Source: Macrobrachium rosenbergii (lineage: Eukaryota > Arthropoda > Malacostraca > Decapoda > Palaemonidae). Taken from it: a stretch of 64,000 nucleotides of DNA. Where the stretch lies: assembly GCF_040412425.1 (NCBI RefSeq), contig NC_089756.1, positions 9,331,226 through 9,395,225 on the forward strand. Direction: 5' to 3'. Position numbers and translations under genes: made by a program. The notes under the pieces were generated by a model. The model did no database searches. It saw nothing but the letters and a program-made list of their open reading frames with translations, and was not told where the DNA came from. Shown here piece by piece: positions 12,760-24,078 of the stretch; the first letter of the stretch is position 1, and each line of letters begins with the position of its first letter.

Positions 12760-13905
12760 TGATCATATATGCATCAGCCAGGAGTAAGGTGAAAAGAAAT
12801 GACTTGAACCAAGCGCTTTCATGTATTTCTGCACCTCATCAGGGTTCGGGTATACAAGTGCCAAGGAAACAAATACAGAGTCACAAGACGATTTCGTGGC
12901 AAGACAGACAATGCTAAAAAGATAAAAAAAAAAAACCCTAACAACTGTTGAACAGTGATAATGCTTAATAGCCTACTTGTTTTAAAATACCGTTCGCTAA
13001 AATTTCATCAACTTTATACAAACCTAGGCTGATGTTTAATGAATTGTCACAGTCTTTTTAATTATACAGTATTCTATTAAATTTCTTTTCACTAGATCTT
13101 TGCAAAACATAATTCCCTTTGATTCCGTGCAATTAAGGGTGAACTTTATGGAGGGTACTAGTGCATTTAATCGACTGAGAAAGTTGTTTACGTTCCTTTT
13201 TAGTGGCCATGAACAAAAGATGTCATCCACATATCGTACCCAATAAGTTCGGTAAATGTTTTCTCTCGAAAAACTCCATGTATAGATAACTAAGTACAGG
13301 AGAAAGGGTTTCCCTTGGCCATACCGAATTTCTGCTCATAACAATTACCATTAAAAGTAAACTTGCAACCTTTGATACACAATTTTATAAGTTCTATTAA
13401 AGCTTTGTGTGGCAGGATGAACACGTTTTTTCATCTCATCCTCTAGAACAGAGGTTCCCAAACGTTTTGTTCCTCGGTACCGCTTGGGCTTTTTTATAGG
13501 TTCCCATGTACCCCTAACACTAAAAATTAAGCTTACTATTAAAACAGAATATTTTAATATTTTGATATTTTAAATTTATGGAGTCTGCATGTGTAGATTA
13601 CATAGGTATCTTAAATGGTGATAACATAAATAAAGCAATTACTAAGGTAATTTATATTTTGATCCAGCACATACAATACATACCTTTTTACTTTTATCCA
13701 AAACATTCAGACCAAATGTACCCCCTGAAACGTGCAAATGTACCCCTGGGGGTACATGTACCCCAGTTTGGGAACCCCTGCTCTAGAAACTCTAACAGGT
13801 CATTTATTGGCACCTTTGTAAAGAGAGAAGTAACGTCAAAACTCACCATTATAAAATCATAATTTGGGTTAAAATTATTAAGACGACTGATAAAATCTAC
13901 ATTGT
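12760..13905 (-). pseudogene. Degraded Penelope-like element RT fragment, interrupted by a MITE
   Basis: Minus-strand pieces of a PLE reverse transcriptase. Motif A (MVSFDVTSLF) lies near 13830-13860, a motif B remnant (KFGMAKGNP) near 13310-13340, motif C RYVDDIFCSW near 13200-13235, and SRLNALVPSIKFTL near 13130-13175. Frameshifts and stops separate them, and the hAT-type MITE at 13449-13780 splits motif A from motif B. The 3' flank near 12817-12842 reads CTGATGAGGTGCAGAAA on the minus strand, resembling a hammerhead core. It is a different PLE subfamily from 7866-9412. Confidence 0.85.
13449..13780. mobile_element. hAT-type MITE with 8-bp target-site duplication
   Basis: 332 bp with terminal inverted repeats CAGAGGTTCCCAAAC (13449-13463) and GTTTGGGAACCCCTG (13766-13780). 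It is flanked by a perfect 8-bp direct repeat CTCTAGAA at 13441-13448 and 13781-13788, the target-site length of hAT transposons. The interior (GTACCCC repeats, AT-rich centre) has no transposase. It is inserted into the PLE remnant, so it is younger than that element. Confidence 0.93.
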
Positions 13906-14000
13906 TCTCAGTCGATTAAATGCACTAGTACCCTCCATAAAGTTCACCCTTGAGACTGAAGAAGCCGGAAAAAATAATTTTGGATGCTGGCGAGGGCGAC
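13906..14000 (+). pseudogene. Second PLE fragment in head-to-head orientation
   Basis: The 44 bases at 13905-13948 are the reverse complement of 13132-13175. On the plus strand they encode SRLNALVPSIKFTL followed by ETEEAGK. The PLE thus switches from minus to plus strand at about 13905. PLE copies commonly insert as partial inverted pairs. Confidence 0.8.
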
Positions 14001-14735
<735 letters not shown>

Positions 14736-14924
14736 TATGTACAAAGAAATATGTGTGTAATTGTTTGTGTGTGTGTGTCTCTGTGCGTTTTTATACCTTA
14801 GGTATACTTTCGTTAAAAAAAAAGTCTTAGCAAAATCAGGGGTTTTATCCCTTCACTTTTTATGCTTTCAGGAGTTTATTTATGAAAAAAATAATTTCCA
14901 CTCTGTACTTATAAATACGTGCTT

Positions 14925-14960
14925 AACGAGAGAGAGAGAGAGAGAGATAGAGAGAGAGAC
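14925..14960. repeat. (GA)n microsatellite
   Basis: Short GA tract with one interruption. Confidence 0.9.
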
Positions 14961-15052
14961 TTTAGCAGGTAGAAGTTGCGAATCTCTATCGTTACTTCTC
15001 TTTCAATAACCTTGTAAATCACAAGTACTCTGCTGTATTACATAGGAATAGT

Positions 15053-15256
15053 TTATCTTAATTTATACAGGGGAGTGTTGAAACGATGCATTCTAACCTC
15101 GTCCATTTCTTGCTGGGTTGTCATGGAAAAAGATATCCTTATATAAGGCGAAGGCTGGTTGTCGTGGGGCAGAAATCCTGTGCCTGGTATCACGATGACT
15201 TGTTTTGTCTTGCTCAGTTTTTTCGTCAGTTTCAGTGTGTCAGTCACTCCCACCAC
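15053..15256 (-). CDS. AADAT: AADAT-like exon 9, C-terminal coding part
   Basis: Acceptor CAACAG. Encodes VVGVTDTLKLTKKL, VIVIPGTGFLPHDN and SPYIRISFSMTTQQEMDE, with the conserved substrate-binding Arg in SPYIR. At 15097 the sequence GAG|GTTAGA could be a donor leading to a further short exon outside the recognisable part. Read straight through, 14 more residues follow before TAA (15053), giving 423 residues in all, but those residues do not resemble the usual C-terminal helix. Confidence 0.85.
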   Translation of the reverse strand: MVGVTDTLKLTKKLSKTKQVIVIPGTGFLPHDNQPSPYIRISFSMTTQQEMDEVRMHRFNTPLYKLR

Positions 15257-15339
15257 CTGTTGATGGATAATACATTAGTTTGAAATAAGGTTGGAGAGCT
15301 GTGTGTGTGTGTGTGTGTGTGTGTGGTTGACTGCACCAA

Positions 15340-15690
15340 AGCTCAAACATGCATTAAATGTGCCTCGCTGTCGAATCTCTCAGTTCCAGAGGTCCTTTAC
15401 TCTGCACACTGTTAGGCTGTGGAGCAGCCTCCCTGATGTGCAATTAGAACGTCAAAAGTTCAAGCGAAGATGCAACGCATTACTACTCTTAAACAATTCT
15501 TGTATTTTACTGATTTACTTACATTTTTATCAGTTTATTTATTAATTTGTTAATTTTTTTTTTTTTAACAACTGATCTCTTCTTCCTGCATTTCCTGTTA
15601 CCTTCTGTTACTTCTCTCAGATAAACACCATATTCTTTGAAGCTTGAATTTCAAGTCATGGCCCCTGTAGGCTATTAACTAAAGGTTTAC
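15340..15690 (+). mobile_element. LINE tail in AADAT intron 8
   Basis: Plus-strand, 5'-truncated. Encodes CRISQFQRSFTLHTVRLWSS followed by LPD and KFKRRCNALL, a typical C-terminus of CR1/jockey-like reverse transcriptases, then a 3' UTR matching 1700-2065 and 5283-5475 in reverse complement. A (GT)n tract (15298-15324) precedes it and a T-rich tract (15553-15566) lies inside it. Confidence 0.72.
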
Positions 15691-15842
15691 GTGTATTTAG
15701 TTCTTGTACTGCAAGTAGGATACGTGTATTTTTTACTTTGGGAGCCATACTTAGTACATACAGGTATTTACATTGGGGAATATGCCAGATATGTACGTGT
15801 TTTACTTCGGGGAATATACTAAATTTACACTCATATATTTAC

Positions 15843-15892
15843 CTTCATCCAGAAGAACATCCCTCCTGCTGGAACATCCCACTGACACAGAC
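15843..15892 (-). CDS. AADAT: AADAT-like exon 8 (50-nt microexon)
   Basis: Acceptor TTTACAG, donor GTAAAT. Encodes LCQWDVPAGGMFFWMK after completing a Gly codon from exon 7; human has AEWHVPAAGMFLWIK. Its length restores frame exactly. Confidence 0.92.
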
Positions 15893-16657
15893 CTGTAAAA
15901 CGACAAGGTAATCCATTTACATTTAAGGATATTCAGAAAATGCAAATAAACACCTATTGTTATAATTATTGAAACTGTGCAGACATTCAAACGAAAAGAC
16001 CATTAATTAGCCGAGTAGTTTGTGACAAAGAGTAAAGAAGATTGACGAGAATAAGGGCTAAATGAAGATGAATTAACAATCCTTTTGAAATTGAATTTTA
16101 GAGGGTGACCAAATCAAATATCTTCCAAGGATGGTCCAAACCAAATTCATACTTAATATAGTTGGTGAAGATTCGGTTTTGTCTCAAAAGATAAAGATCC
16201 CGGTAGGCTATAGACATCACCACAAAAGAACAATATTTGAATTATGATAGAACGAAAAATATCTGGAACATGCAGTACAATTTTCATCATTAATAGGAAG
16301 CCAAACAAACTATTCACTTTGTAGCAGCGATGGATATTTTTTTAAATGACGTGAATGAGAGAGTTTTGAGCCGAATTTTCAGAATCATTTGGCATATGGG
16401 TACATATGCACAGGTACTCAATCAGTGGAAGCACATTATGAAATTATGAAATCGATTACATGATCAGTAAGCTTATTTTTACTGGAGTTCACCCTCTTAC
16501 ACCACTTTCCTCCGTTTTCTTTCAATATTACCTTACGGTTAATACTGCAACGTTCTGAGGGAGTTAGTCCCATCTATTTTTGTTTTTATATGGCCTGGGC
16601 TAAACAAGGGCATAAGGTTGCATTTCTCAGAAGTTTCAAAAGAGAAATAAATCGTAC

Positions 16658-16784
16658 CTGAGAGATGTTTGGTAGCTGCGTCTAGCATTTTGTCTCTCTG
16701 GTTCCTGTAGAATTCCTGAACTTTCTTCACATGTTCCAGGAATCCGTCCTCGCCCATCAATTTCAGAATTTCGCTTATGATAAC
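16658..16784 (-). CDS. AADAT: AADAT-like exon 7
   Basis: Acceptor TTTCAG, donor GTACGA. 127 nt encoding VIISEILKLMGEDGFLEHV, then FYRNQRDKMLDAA and KHLS. Equivalent to the human LLHEWGEEGF...DFYSNQKDAILAAADKWL region. Confidence 0.94.
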
Positions 16785-16841
16785 CTGAAATATTATACTT
16801 TGTTGTTATTCCTACATGTAAAGTTGAAAGTCACGATTTAC

Positions 16842-16842
<1 letters not shown>

Positions 16843-16906
<64 letters not shown>
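16843..16906. repeat. (CT)n microsatellite in AADAT intron 6
   Basis: About 32 uninterrupted CT units, 60 bp upstream (in gene sense) of exon 7. Confidence 0.95.
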
Positions 16907-16907
<1 letters not shown>

Positions 16908-17054
16908 CGCTTACATGTTGCCAAGCGATTTACTGACGAGTTGCCTTCATGTTTATTAGTCACTTGAATTCCACTACTTTTTAAGACTAGGTAAATACTA
17001 AGTTCAACTCATTTAATATTTATGATGTTAGTCATACTTTCCTAGTTTGAATAG

Positions 17055-18235
17055 GGCAATACTGTTTACATAATACATGAATTTAACCCTCAACACACAG
17101 ATTACATTTGAATGTAACTCTTGACACATAGATGATACATGAATTTACCTCTGACACATGGATAATTCATAAATTCAACTCTGAACATACATAAATTTAA
17201 CTCCATACATATTTCTGCCTGGACTGCACAATACTGATTAGAACTACTTTTTAATATGTACTGTAGATTCAGAATAAGATAATACGCTGAATGCATGTCT
17301 CATATATCTGCTCATTTCCTAGTTTCCAAGAACTAAAATACTGAGTTGAATTTACGTTTAGAATTTTTGTGTTTAATTATTGTGCAGTCCAGGCAGAAAT
17401 ATGTATGGAGTTAAATTTATGTATGTTCAGAGTTGAGTTTATGCATTATCCATGTGTCAGGAGGTAAATTCATGTATCACCTATGTGTCAAGAGTTACAT
17501 TCAAATGCAATCTGTGTGTTGAGGGTTAAATTCATGCATTATGTAAACAGCAAGAGTTAAATTTATGTATCATCTATGTGTTGAGAATTAGATCCGTGTA
17601 TCATCTGTGTTAAGAGTTAAATTCATCTGTGTGTCATCTATATGTTAAGAGTTAATTTCATGTACCATCTATGTGTTAAGAGTTGAATTCATGATAAGAG
17701 TAAAATTTATGCAACATCTGTGTCAAGAATTGCGTTCAAGTATAATCTTGGTGTTGAGGGTTAAATTCGTGCGTTATCCATGCAATAAGAGTTAAATTCA
17801 TGTATCATCTGTATGTTAAGAGTAAAATTCAATATCATCTGTGTTAAGAGTTAATTTCAAGTATAATATATGTTTTGAAGGTTAAATTCTTGCATTATGT
17901 ATGGTTAAGAATTCAATTCATGTGTCAGCTGTGTGTTAAGAGTTAAATTCATGTATCATCTATGTATTAAGAGTTAAATTCATGTATCATCTGTGTGGTA
18001 AGAGTTAAATTCATGTATCATCCACGGGTTCAGAGTTGGATTTTTATATCATTTATGTGTCAGGAGGTAAATTCATGTATGAGCTCTGTGAAGAGTAAAA
18101 TTCACGCATAATCTATGTGTGAGGAATTAAATTCATGTAAGATATGTGCCAAGACTGAAATTCAAGCATAATCTATGAGTTGCGGGTTTAATTCAGGTAT
18201 ATCTATGTATGAAGAGTAAATTCATGCATCATCCT
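17055..18235. repeat. Minisatellite with inverted segment, AADAT intron 6
   Basis: About 33-36-bp units built on GTTAAATTCATGTATCATCT and (A)TGTGTTAAGA. Units from 17380 to 18235 run in one direction. The segment 17055-17231 is the reverse complement of about 17380-17552, with a spacer of about 150 bp. All frames through it are incidental. Confidence 0.9.
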
Positions 18236-18288
18236 TGTGTTAATTCGTTTGCTTTCTAAGCATCGATGGAAGAATAATCCTATGAAAC

Positions 18289-18468
18289 CTGCGCGAGCAT
18301 TGACGCATGGGAAACTGAGGACTGCTGGTGGCAGTTCATCTTCTGTATCAGAGGCAGAGGTCCAGTTACGTATCCAACCCTCATCCCAGCGCTCAGTGTC
18401 TTCGAGAAGGAATCGAAGCGAATGACTCTCCCGTCGACGTCTATGCTGAGGTAGCTGGGAGGAAAATC
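18289..18468 (-). CDS. AADAT: AADAT-like exon 6 (PLP lysine)
   Basis: 180 nt, phase 0 at both ends. Encodes [20 protein letters not shown] with the Schiff-base lysine, then [10 protein letters not shown] and ends SHASMLAQ before a GTTTCA donor. Confidence 0.95.
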
Positions 18469-18814
18469 CTGGAAAGATTATAGCAATTTTTTCGACATAT
18501 GTGGACATTCACCTTAAGCCAAAAATTTCCGCCGGAGAAGAGTATTGCAGCTTTTTCAGGGTACGTGGACATTCACTGTAAGCTTAGAATAATAAATTAC
18601 ATTAACTTGCTACATAAACTTCTACAGGAGAGGAAAAACTGACCAAAAGGTATTAAGAAGCGAATAAATGCAATGGGAAAACAAACCTACGGTTTCAAAT
18701 GTACAGAATGAAAAAATTTGGTGAGAGTTGTCAGAAAATTTAAAGTTTTCATTTCACGTCTGAATAAAAATAGTTGAGGAAAGGTGCTGTGGCTTCTGGG
18801 AAACTTCAAGAAAA

Positions 18815-19075
18815 GGTCAGATAAGGTGTTCCCAACTGGAAAACTTGAGGGGAAGTTCAGATTTGATGTTCCCAAGTGGAAAACTAGAGGGAAAAGTCAG
18901 ATGAGATGTTTCCAACTGGAAAACTTGAAGAAAATGTCTGAGTAGATGTTCCTGAACGAAACTTGAGGGAAAGGTCAGTTGAGATGTACCTAAATGGAAA
19001 ACATGAGAGAAGAGAAGGTCCGATGAGATAATCATGAATGAAAAACTTGAGAGAAGGTCAGATGAAATGGCCCAA
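18815..19075. repeat. Minisatellite, about 40-bp unit, AADAT intron 5
   Basis: About six copies of a unit containing GATGTTCCCAACTGGAAAAC and TTGAGGGAAAGGTCA, with single-base differences and small indels. Confidence 0.88.
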
Positions 19076-19222
19076 TCTAACTACTGCAGATATCAGATTC
19101 TGACTATAACCAGCAACCATGCAAGGCTGCACTTCAAAAAATGTCAGGAAACAACTTTTTTTATGGTGTTTATCACTAGCAAAAACTGCCGTACAATCTG
19201 AAGTTCACAAGCTGACAAATAC

Positions 19223-19372
19223 CTTTTGGTCACGGAACTGGATGAAATAGTAGGGGTCGTCTTCTAAGATGATGATGTTGTATTCGCTGGCAATCTTATA
19301 GATCTCCTTCCTTCTCTCGGTCGTGGTGATTCCTCCAGTTGGGTTACATCCATTTGGGTTCGTATAGAGGAA
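19223..19372 (-). CDS. AADAT: AADAT-like exon 5 (NPTG and DDPYY motifs)
   Basis: 150 nt, phase 0 at both ends. FLYTNPNGCNPTGG carries the Asn that contacts PLP, and ILEDDPYYFIQF carries the Asp/Tyr pair that binds the PLP ring. Very close to the human segment. Confidence 0.96.
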
Positions 19373-19375
19373 CTG

Positions 19376-20165
19376 TAACACAAAGAAAATATCCCCACAT
19401 AGCTAATAACACTAACAGTTCATAAGCACTATTACAAAAAGAGGAATTATTCCCAAATCTTATTCATTCTGTGTAGACAGGTAATTCTTCAAATTGTCTT
19501 CACAGATTGAAACTAGTCATTTAAGTATTCCATTTTTTTTAGATTAATCATGGACAACTGTAATTTTGTGGGGAATGTTGACAGGATTTTAGATTTTTAC
19601 TGCACTATCCAGTAGCTATTGGTGGGGGTTTTAGTATACTGTTATCAGAGTAGTTTTTTTTTTAACTTTATACCCCAGGCTGCTCTTTATCCAAGTTAAA
19701 TGGTGCAGAACAAAGAAATTCAATTCTGCCTAGTGTAGCATAGCAACTCTTACATATATTCATGCTTGAAGACGACCCTTACCAGCAGTCCAAATAAAAA
19801 TGGAGTGAAAAGTTGAAAAGGTTGAATATTATGTGAATTCAGGAGCAGCAATTTAAGTGTAAAACAAACCCTCTCAAAGATTCTTTTGTCTCTTTCTGCA
19901 GAAGCATGCTGGAGGACCGAGTTGCCAAGTTTGGCTTGCGTCCTCTCTCCTTAGTGCGGACTGCGTCCCTTGTTGGTAGATTAGTAACATTTGTCATGCC
20001 AGTGAATGCCATAGGGACCCTTCCAGTTATTATAAATGCTTTGTAAAATAGTCTTTCCTTGGATTATGCAAAAGGGTTGTTAAGTGTGATTATGTCAGCT
20101 TATCATACCCACTTAAATTTGAAATTCATCATCATCATCACCATGAGATGTCTGCACAGTGATAC
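19376..20165. other. AADAT intron 4, no feature recognised
   Basis: Intron sequence. No repeat match elsewhere in the window and no coding signal. Confidence 0.5.
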
Positions 20166-20169
20166 TCAC

Positions 20170-20301
20170 TCTAGGAACCCCGTGAGTAGCCTCTCGTGCC
20201 TTTTGTGGATTCCAGGGGGAGAGAACAGATCTCAGACTTTCTGGCTTCATTCCGCCAGCGTCAGCCTCTACGCCCAGGTAACGAGGCTTGTATGGATCCG
20301 T
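20170..20301 (-). CDS. AADAT: AADAT-like exon 4
   Basis: Acceptor TTCCAG, donor AGTGAGT. Exactly 44 codons in phase 0 at both ends, including GGMKPESLRSVLSPWNP (human equivalent GIVPDSLRDILSRWKP). Confidence 0.88.
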
Positions 20302-20305
20302 CTGG

Positions 20306-20935
20306 AATACAGAGCATAGTGAATCGAATGGCGAAATTTGAGTCCTAGTCCCGTTTAAACAGAAGTTTTCAAGATAAAGATATACTATTAACAGGACATC
20401 GATTGCACAAGAAACTGTATTTTTAACTACAATTCTACCATCTGCAAATGATGAAAATTTAAAGGTTGGACAGGCTAAGAAAGAATTGGAGTTATGATAA
20501 CAATAAAAAGATTAATCTTGAATTACTGAAAACATGTTGACGTAGGTTGCACTTTATTATGAACGTTTCTTACATAATGGAAGAGCTAGCTGCCGTCCAC
20601 AAACCTAGTACATGTCGAAGATTGCAAATGATAGTTGTCTCTCTAGAGCTCAGATCTAAGTCAGGCTTACAAGGAATACCTGGCAGTCTTTAACCTAAGT
20701 AGAGGTGCGTCCAAGCTTGCAAGTCTAGTTGTCTCTCTTGACCCTGTTATTGAAGTTCAGTTTGCAATTGGGGATTATTGTCTTTTTTGAGCCCATGATC
20801 AAGTCCCTTTGTAACGGTTAGTCTTCTGACTTAAGCCCCAGTTCTAAGTCCACTGGCACGGGGTTAAGTTGCGTTTCTTAAACCTAAGATCTGAGTCTAA
20901 CTTCATCCTTGCACATTCTAGTCATTGTAATAACT
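20306..20935. other. AADAT intron 3, no feature recognised
   Basis: Intron sequence with loosely repeated CTAAG(T/C)C phrases (20640-20905) suggestive of an old, decayed tandem repeat. Confidence 0.4.
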
Positions 20936-20938
20936 CAC

Positions 20939-21128
20939 AATGGCCAGGATGCCGGAGTAGCATGGGCTGTCTATGATGATATAATCGCCTTTGCTGATCA
21001 TCGCTTCTATTGCCAAAGAAAGTCCGCTTTGGCTCCCGGCTGTCACGAACATCATGGTGTTAGGCCAACATGGCGGCGCATGAAATCTCTGGGTTAAAGA
21101 TTCAATTTGCTTCATCAGAGGTCCATAA
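20939..21128 (-). CDS. AADAT: AADAT-like exon 3
   Basis: Acceptor CTTACAG, donor GTGAGT. 190 nt encoding YGPLMKQIE..., the MFVTAGSQSGLSLAIE segment that forms the PLP phosphate-binding region, and IIIDSPCYSGILAI. A long A tract (21141-21158) sits just upstream in the intron. Confidence 0.93.
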
Positions 21129-21625
21129 CTGTAAGGAACCACAAAAAAAAAAAAAAAAAAGTTTAGCTTTTTTTCTCTCTCTCTCTTTCGAGGAAAGACA
21201 GAAAACTGTGAACATTTGTGATTCTGTGAACCGTATGAAAAATCTGTTGTGATTTCAATCAAAGGAGTTGTTTCTGGTGCTGGGTAACCAACCATCTACT
21301 TGCGATCATAAAACTAGTAGAAATTTTTCTTGGTTTAAGGTCATTTTAGAAACAATGCTGCATGATGAGTTCATCATGCAGCATTCATGCGTTAGTATTA
21401 AAATAAAAACCTTAGTAAAGGGATAAAGCTACTGAAAAAAACACACACACAAAATTGACCAGAGGCACGTGTGGCCATCACAATAGACTTCGAGAATGAG
21501 AACTGCATTCTGAAGTACATGCCTGTTCATAATCACCTCACTCAGCCTCTGGCTGACAGACTCATGAACTAGCGTGTTGCCATGGTTCTAAACTTCATTA
21601 CTGAATGAAGGTAAATAATTTGTAC

Positions 21626-21791
21626 CCGTTGCTGGAGCCGTATTGCAATGCTTCCTCCATAAGCGTCTCATTCAAAGTTATCTTCCGTCCGTCAGCCAGC
21701 GTCAGTGATCCTTCTCGAATGGGGAACAACTTGGGATTTGGCATTCCACCGCCCATCTTGATCATGTCGGCAGATTCGCTCTGTTCGTTGA
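21626..21791 (-). CDS. AADAT: AADAT-like exon 2
   Basis: Acceptor GACAG before 21791, donor GGTACA at 21625. Encodes the GGGMPNPKLFP segment and ends ALQYGSSNG with a Gly codon split into exon 3. This matches the GGLPNPNMFPF...ALQYSPSAG region of the human protein. Confidence 0.92.
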
Positions 21792-21849
21792 CTGTCGGGA
21801 ACGAAACGATGCATTTATAAAGTTTTGCTTGCCTTTGGTATGCATTTCT

Positions 21850-23372
21850 CAAGTATTCTGTCTTTAGAATTTGTTGAGTTTAGTCTTTAAGTGTATTTCA
21901 TAACGAATTCAGTTATTTGAATGCATTTCTTAACGAATTTTGTTATTTGAATACATTTCTTAACGATTTTTGTCTCCTGAATACATTTCTCAACGAATTC
22001 TGTTATTTGAATGTATTTCTTAACGAATTCTGTTATTTTTAAATATATTTCTTAACGAATTCTATTATTTAAATAAATTTCTTAACGAATTCTGTTATTT
22101 GAATGGAATTCTTAACGAATTCTGGTATTTGAATGCATTTCTTAACGAATTATGTCTCCTGAGTACATTTCTTAAATTCTGTTAATTGAATATATTTCTT
22201 AACAAATTCTGTTATTTAAATGAAATTATTAACGTATTCTGTTATTTGAATGCATTTCTTAACGAATTGCGTCCCTTGAATACATTTCTTAACGATTTCG
22301 GTTACCTGAGTACATTTCTTAGCGAATTCTGTTATTTGAATGAAATTCTTAACGAATTCTGTTATTTGAATGCACTTCTTAACAAATTGTGTCACCTGAA
22401 TACATTTCTTAACGAATTCTGTTGTTTGAATGAAATTCTGAACGAGTTCTGTTATTTGACTGCATTCCATAACGAATTCTGTTATTTGAATGCATTTCTT
22501 AACGAATTCTGATATTTGAGTGCATTTCTTAACGAATTCTGTTATTTGAATGCTTTTCTTAACGAATTCTGTCATTTGAATACATTTCTTAACGAATTTT
22601 GCTATTTGAATGCATTTCTTAACAAACTGTACTTCATAACGAATTCAGTTATTTGAATGCATTTCTTAACGAATTTTGTTATTTGAATACATTTCTTAAC
22701 GATTTTTGTCTCCTGAATACATTTCTCAACGAATTCTGTTATTTGAATGTATTTCTTAACGAATTCTGTTATTTTTAAATATATTTCTTAACGAATTCTA
22801 TTATTTAAATAAATTTCTTAACGAATTCTGTTATTTGAATGGAATTCTTAACGAATTCTGGTATTTGAATGCATTTCTTAACGAATTATGTCTCTTGAGT
22901 ACATTTCTTAAATTCTGTTAATTGAATATATTTCTTAACAAATTCTGTTATTTAAATGAAATTATTAACGAATTCTGTTATTTGAATGCATTTCTTAACG
23001 AATTGCGTCCCTTGAATACATTTCTTAACGATTTCTGTTATCTGAGTACATTTCTTAGCGAATTCTGTTATTTGAATGAAATTCTTAACGAATTCTATTA
23101 TTTGAATGCACTTCTTAACAAATTGTGTCACCTGAATACATTTCTTAACGAATTCTGTTGTTTGAATGAAATTCTGAACGAATTCTGTTATTTGACTGCA
23201 TTCCATAATGAATTATGTTATTTGAATGCATTTCTTAACGAATTCTGTTATTTGAGTGCATTTCTTAACGAATTCTGTTATTTGAATGCATTTCTTAACG
23301 AATTCTGTCATTTGAATACATTTCTTAACGAATTTTGCTATTTGAATGCATTTCTTAACAAACTGTCTTCTG
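21850..23372. repeat. Higher-order minisatellite in AADAT intron 1
   Basis: Unit of about 33 bp: CTTAACGAATTCTGTTATTT followed by GAATGCATTT. Variants within one stretch (for example GATTTTTGTCTCC, AATTGCGTCCC, ATTGTGTCACC) recur in the same order 736 bp later: 21901-22636 pairs with 22637-23372. The array is therefore two copies of a 736-bp higher-order block of about 22 units. Because 33 is a multiple of three, frames stay open on both strands (FCYLNAFLNE on one, KKCIQITEFV on the other); I do not regard these as genes. Confidence 0.95.
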
Positions 23373-23703
23373 AATATGTTTCATAACTCATTCTACCATA
23401 TGAGTGTACTGTATGTTCTTTTTACAGTTCTAACAAATTCTGTCTACTGGATACACTTTACAGCTAAATAGGACTTCTGTATACCTAACGAATTCCAAAA
23501 GGTTCTTTATGTTAAGCTTTAAGGGCAGATTATTATTATTTAAGATATCAAAATATGTATGAACTCCAAAAGTCACCTTTTATCAAGATCTGAACCCCAA
23601 ATCAAAGCAGTGATTATTTTTCAAAAGTAATTTAGGCAACAGTTCAGTATATCTTAGTTTTACCAGACCACTGAACTGATTAGCAGCTCTCCTAGGGCTT
23701 TTG

Positions 23704-23782
<79 letters not shown>

Positions 23783-23795
23783 TATATGCAAATAT

Positions 23796-23854
<59 letters not shown>

Positions 23855-23859
23855 TATGT

Positions 23860-23939
<80 letters not shown>

Positions 23940-23965
23940 CATACATACATACATACATACATACT
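23704..23965. repeat. (TA)n/(CATA)n compound array in AADAT intron 1
   Basis: TA blocks with short interruptions, ending in eight ACAT units. Confidence 0.95.
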
Positions 23966-24078
23966 TGAAGTGGAAGTGTTTACAGGGAAAGAGAGAGAGA
24001 GGAGAGATAATTAAGGCAAGCAAGGTAAACAGATAGTTGATAAAAAAACGATCCAGCTTGATCAGGCACATTACTCAC

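Noticed and set aside
17330..18235. Regularly spaced repeats resembling a CRISPR array
   Set aside because: Eukaryotic minisatellite: the spacer-like parts are also repeated, unit length varies, and there are no cas genes.
22186..23386. 108- and 154-codon frames of FCYLNAFLNE repeats, and the minus-strand KKCIQITEFV frame
   Set aside because: A 33-bp tandem repeat keeps frames open on both strands. It sits inside an AADAT intron and the units vary without regard to codons.
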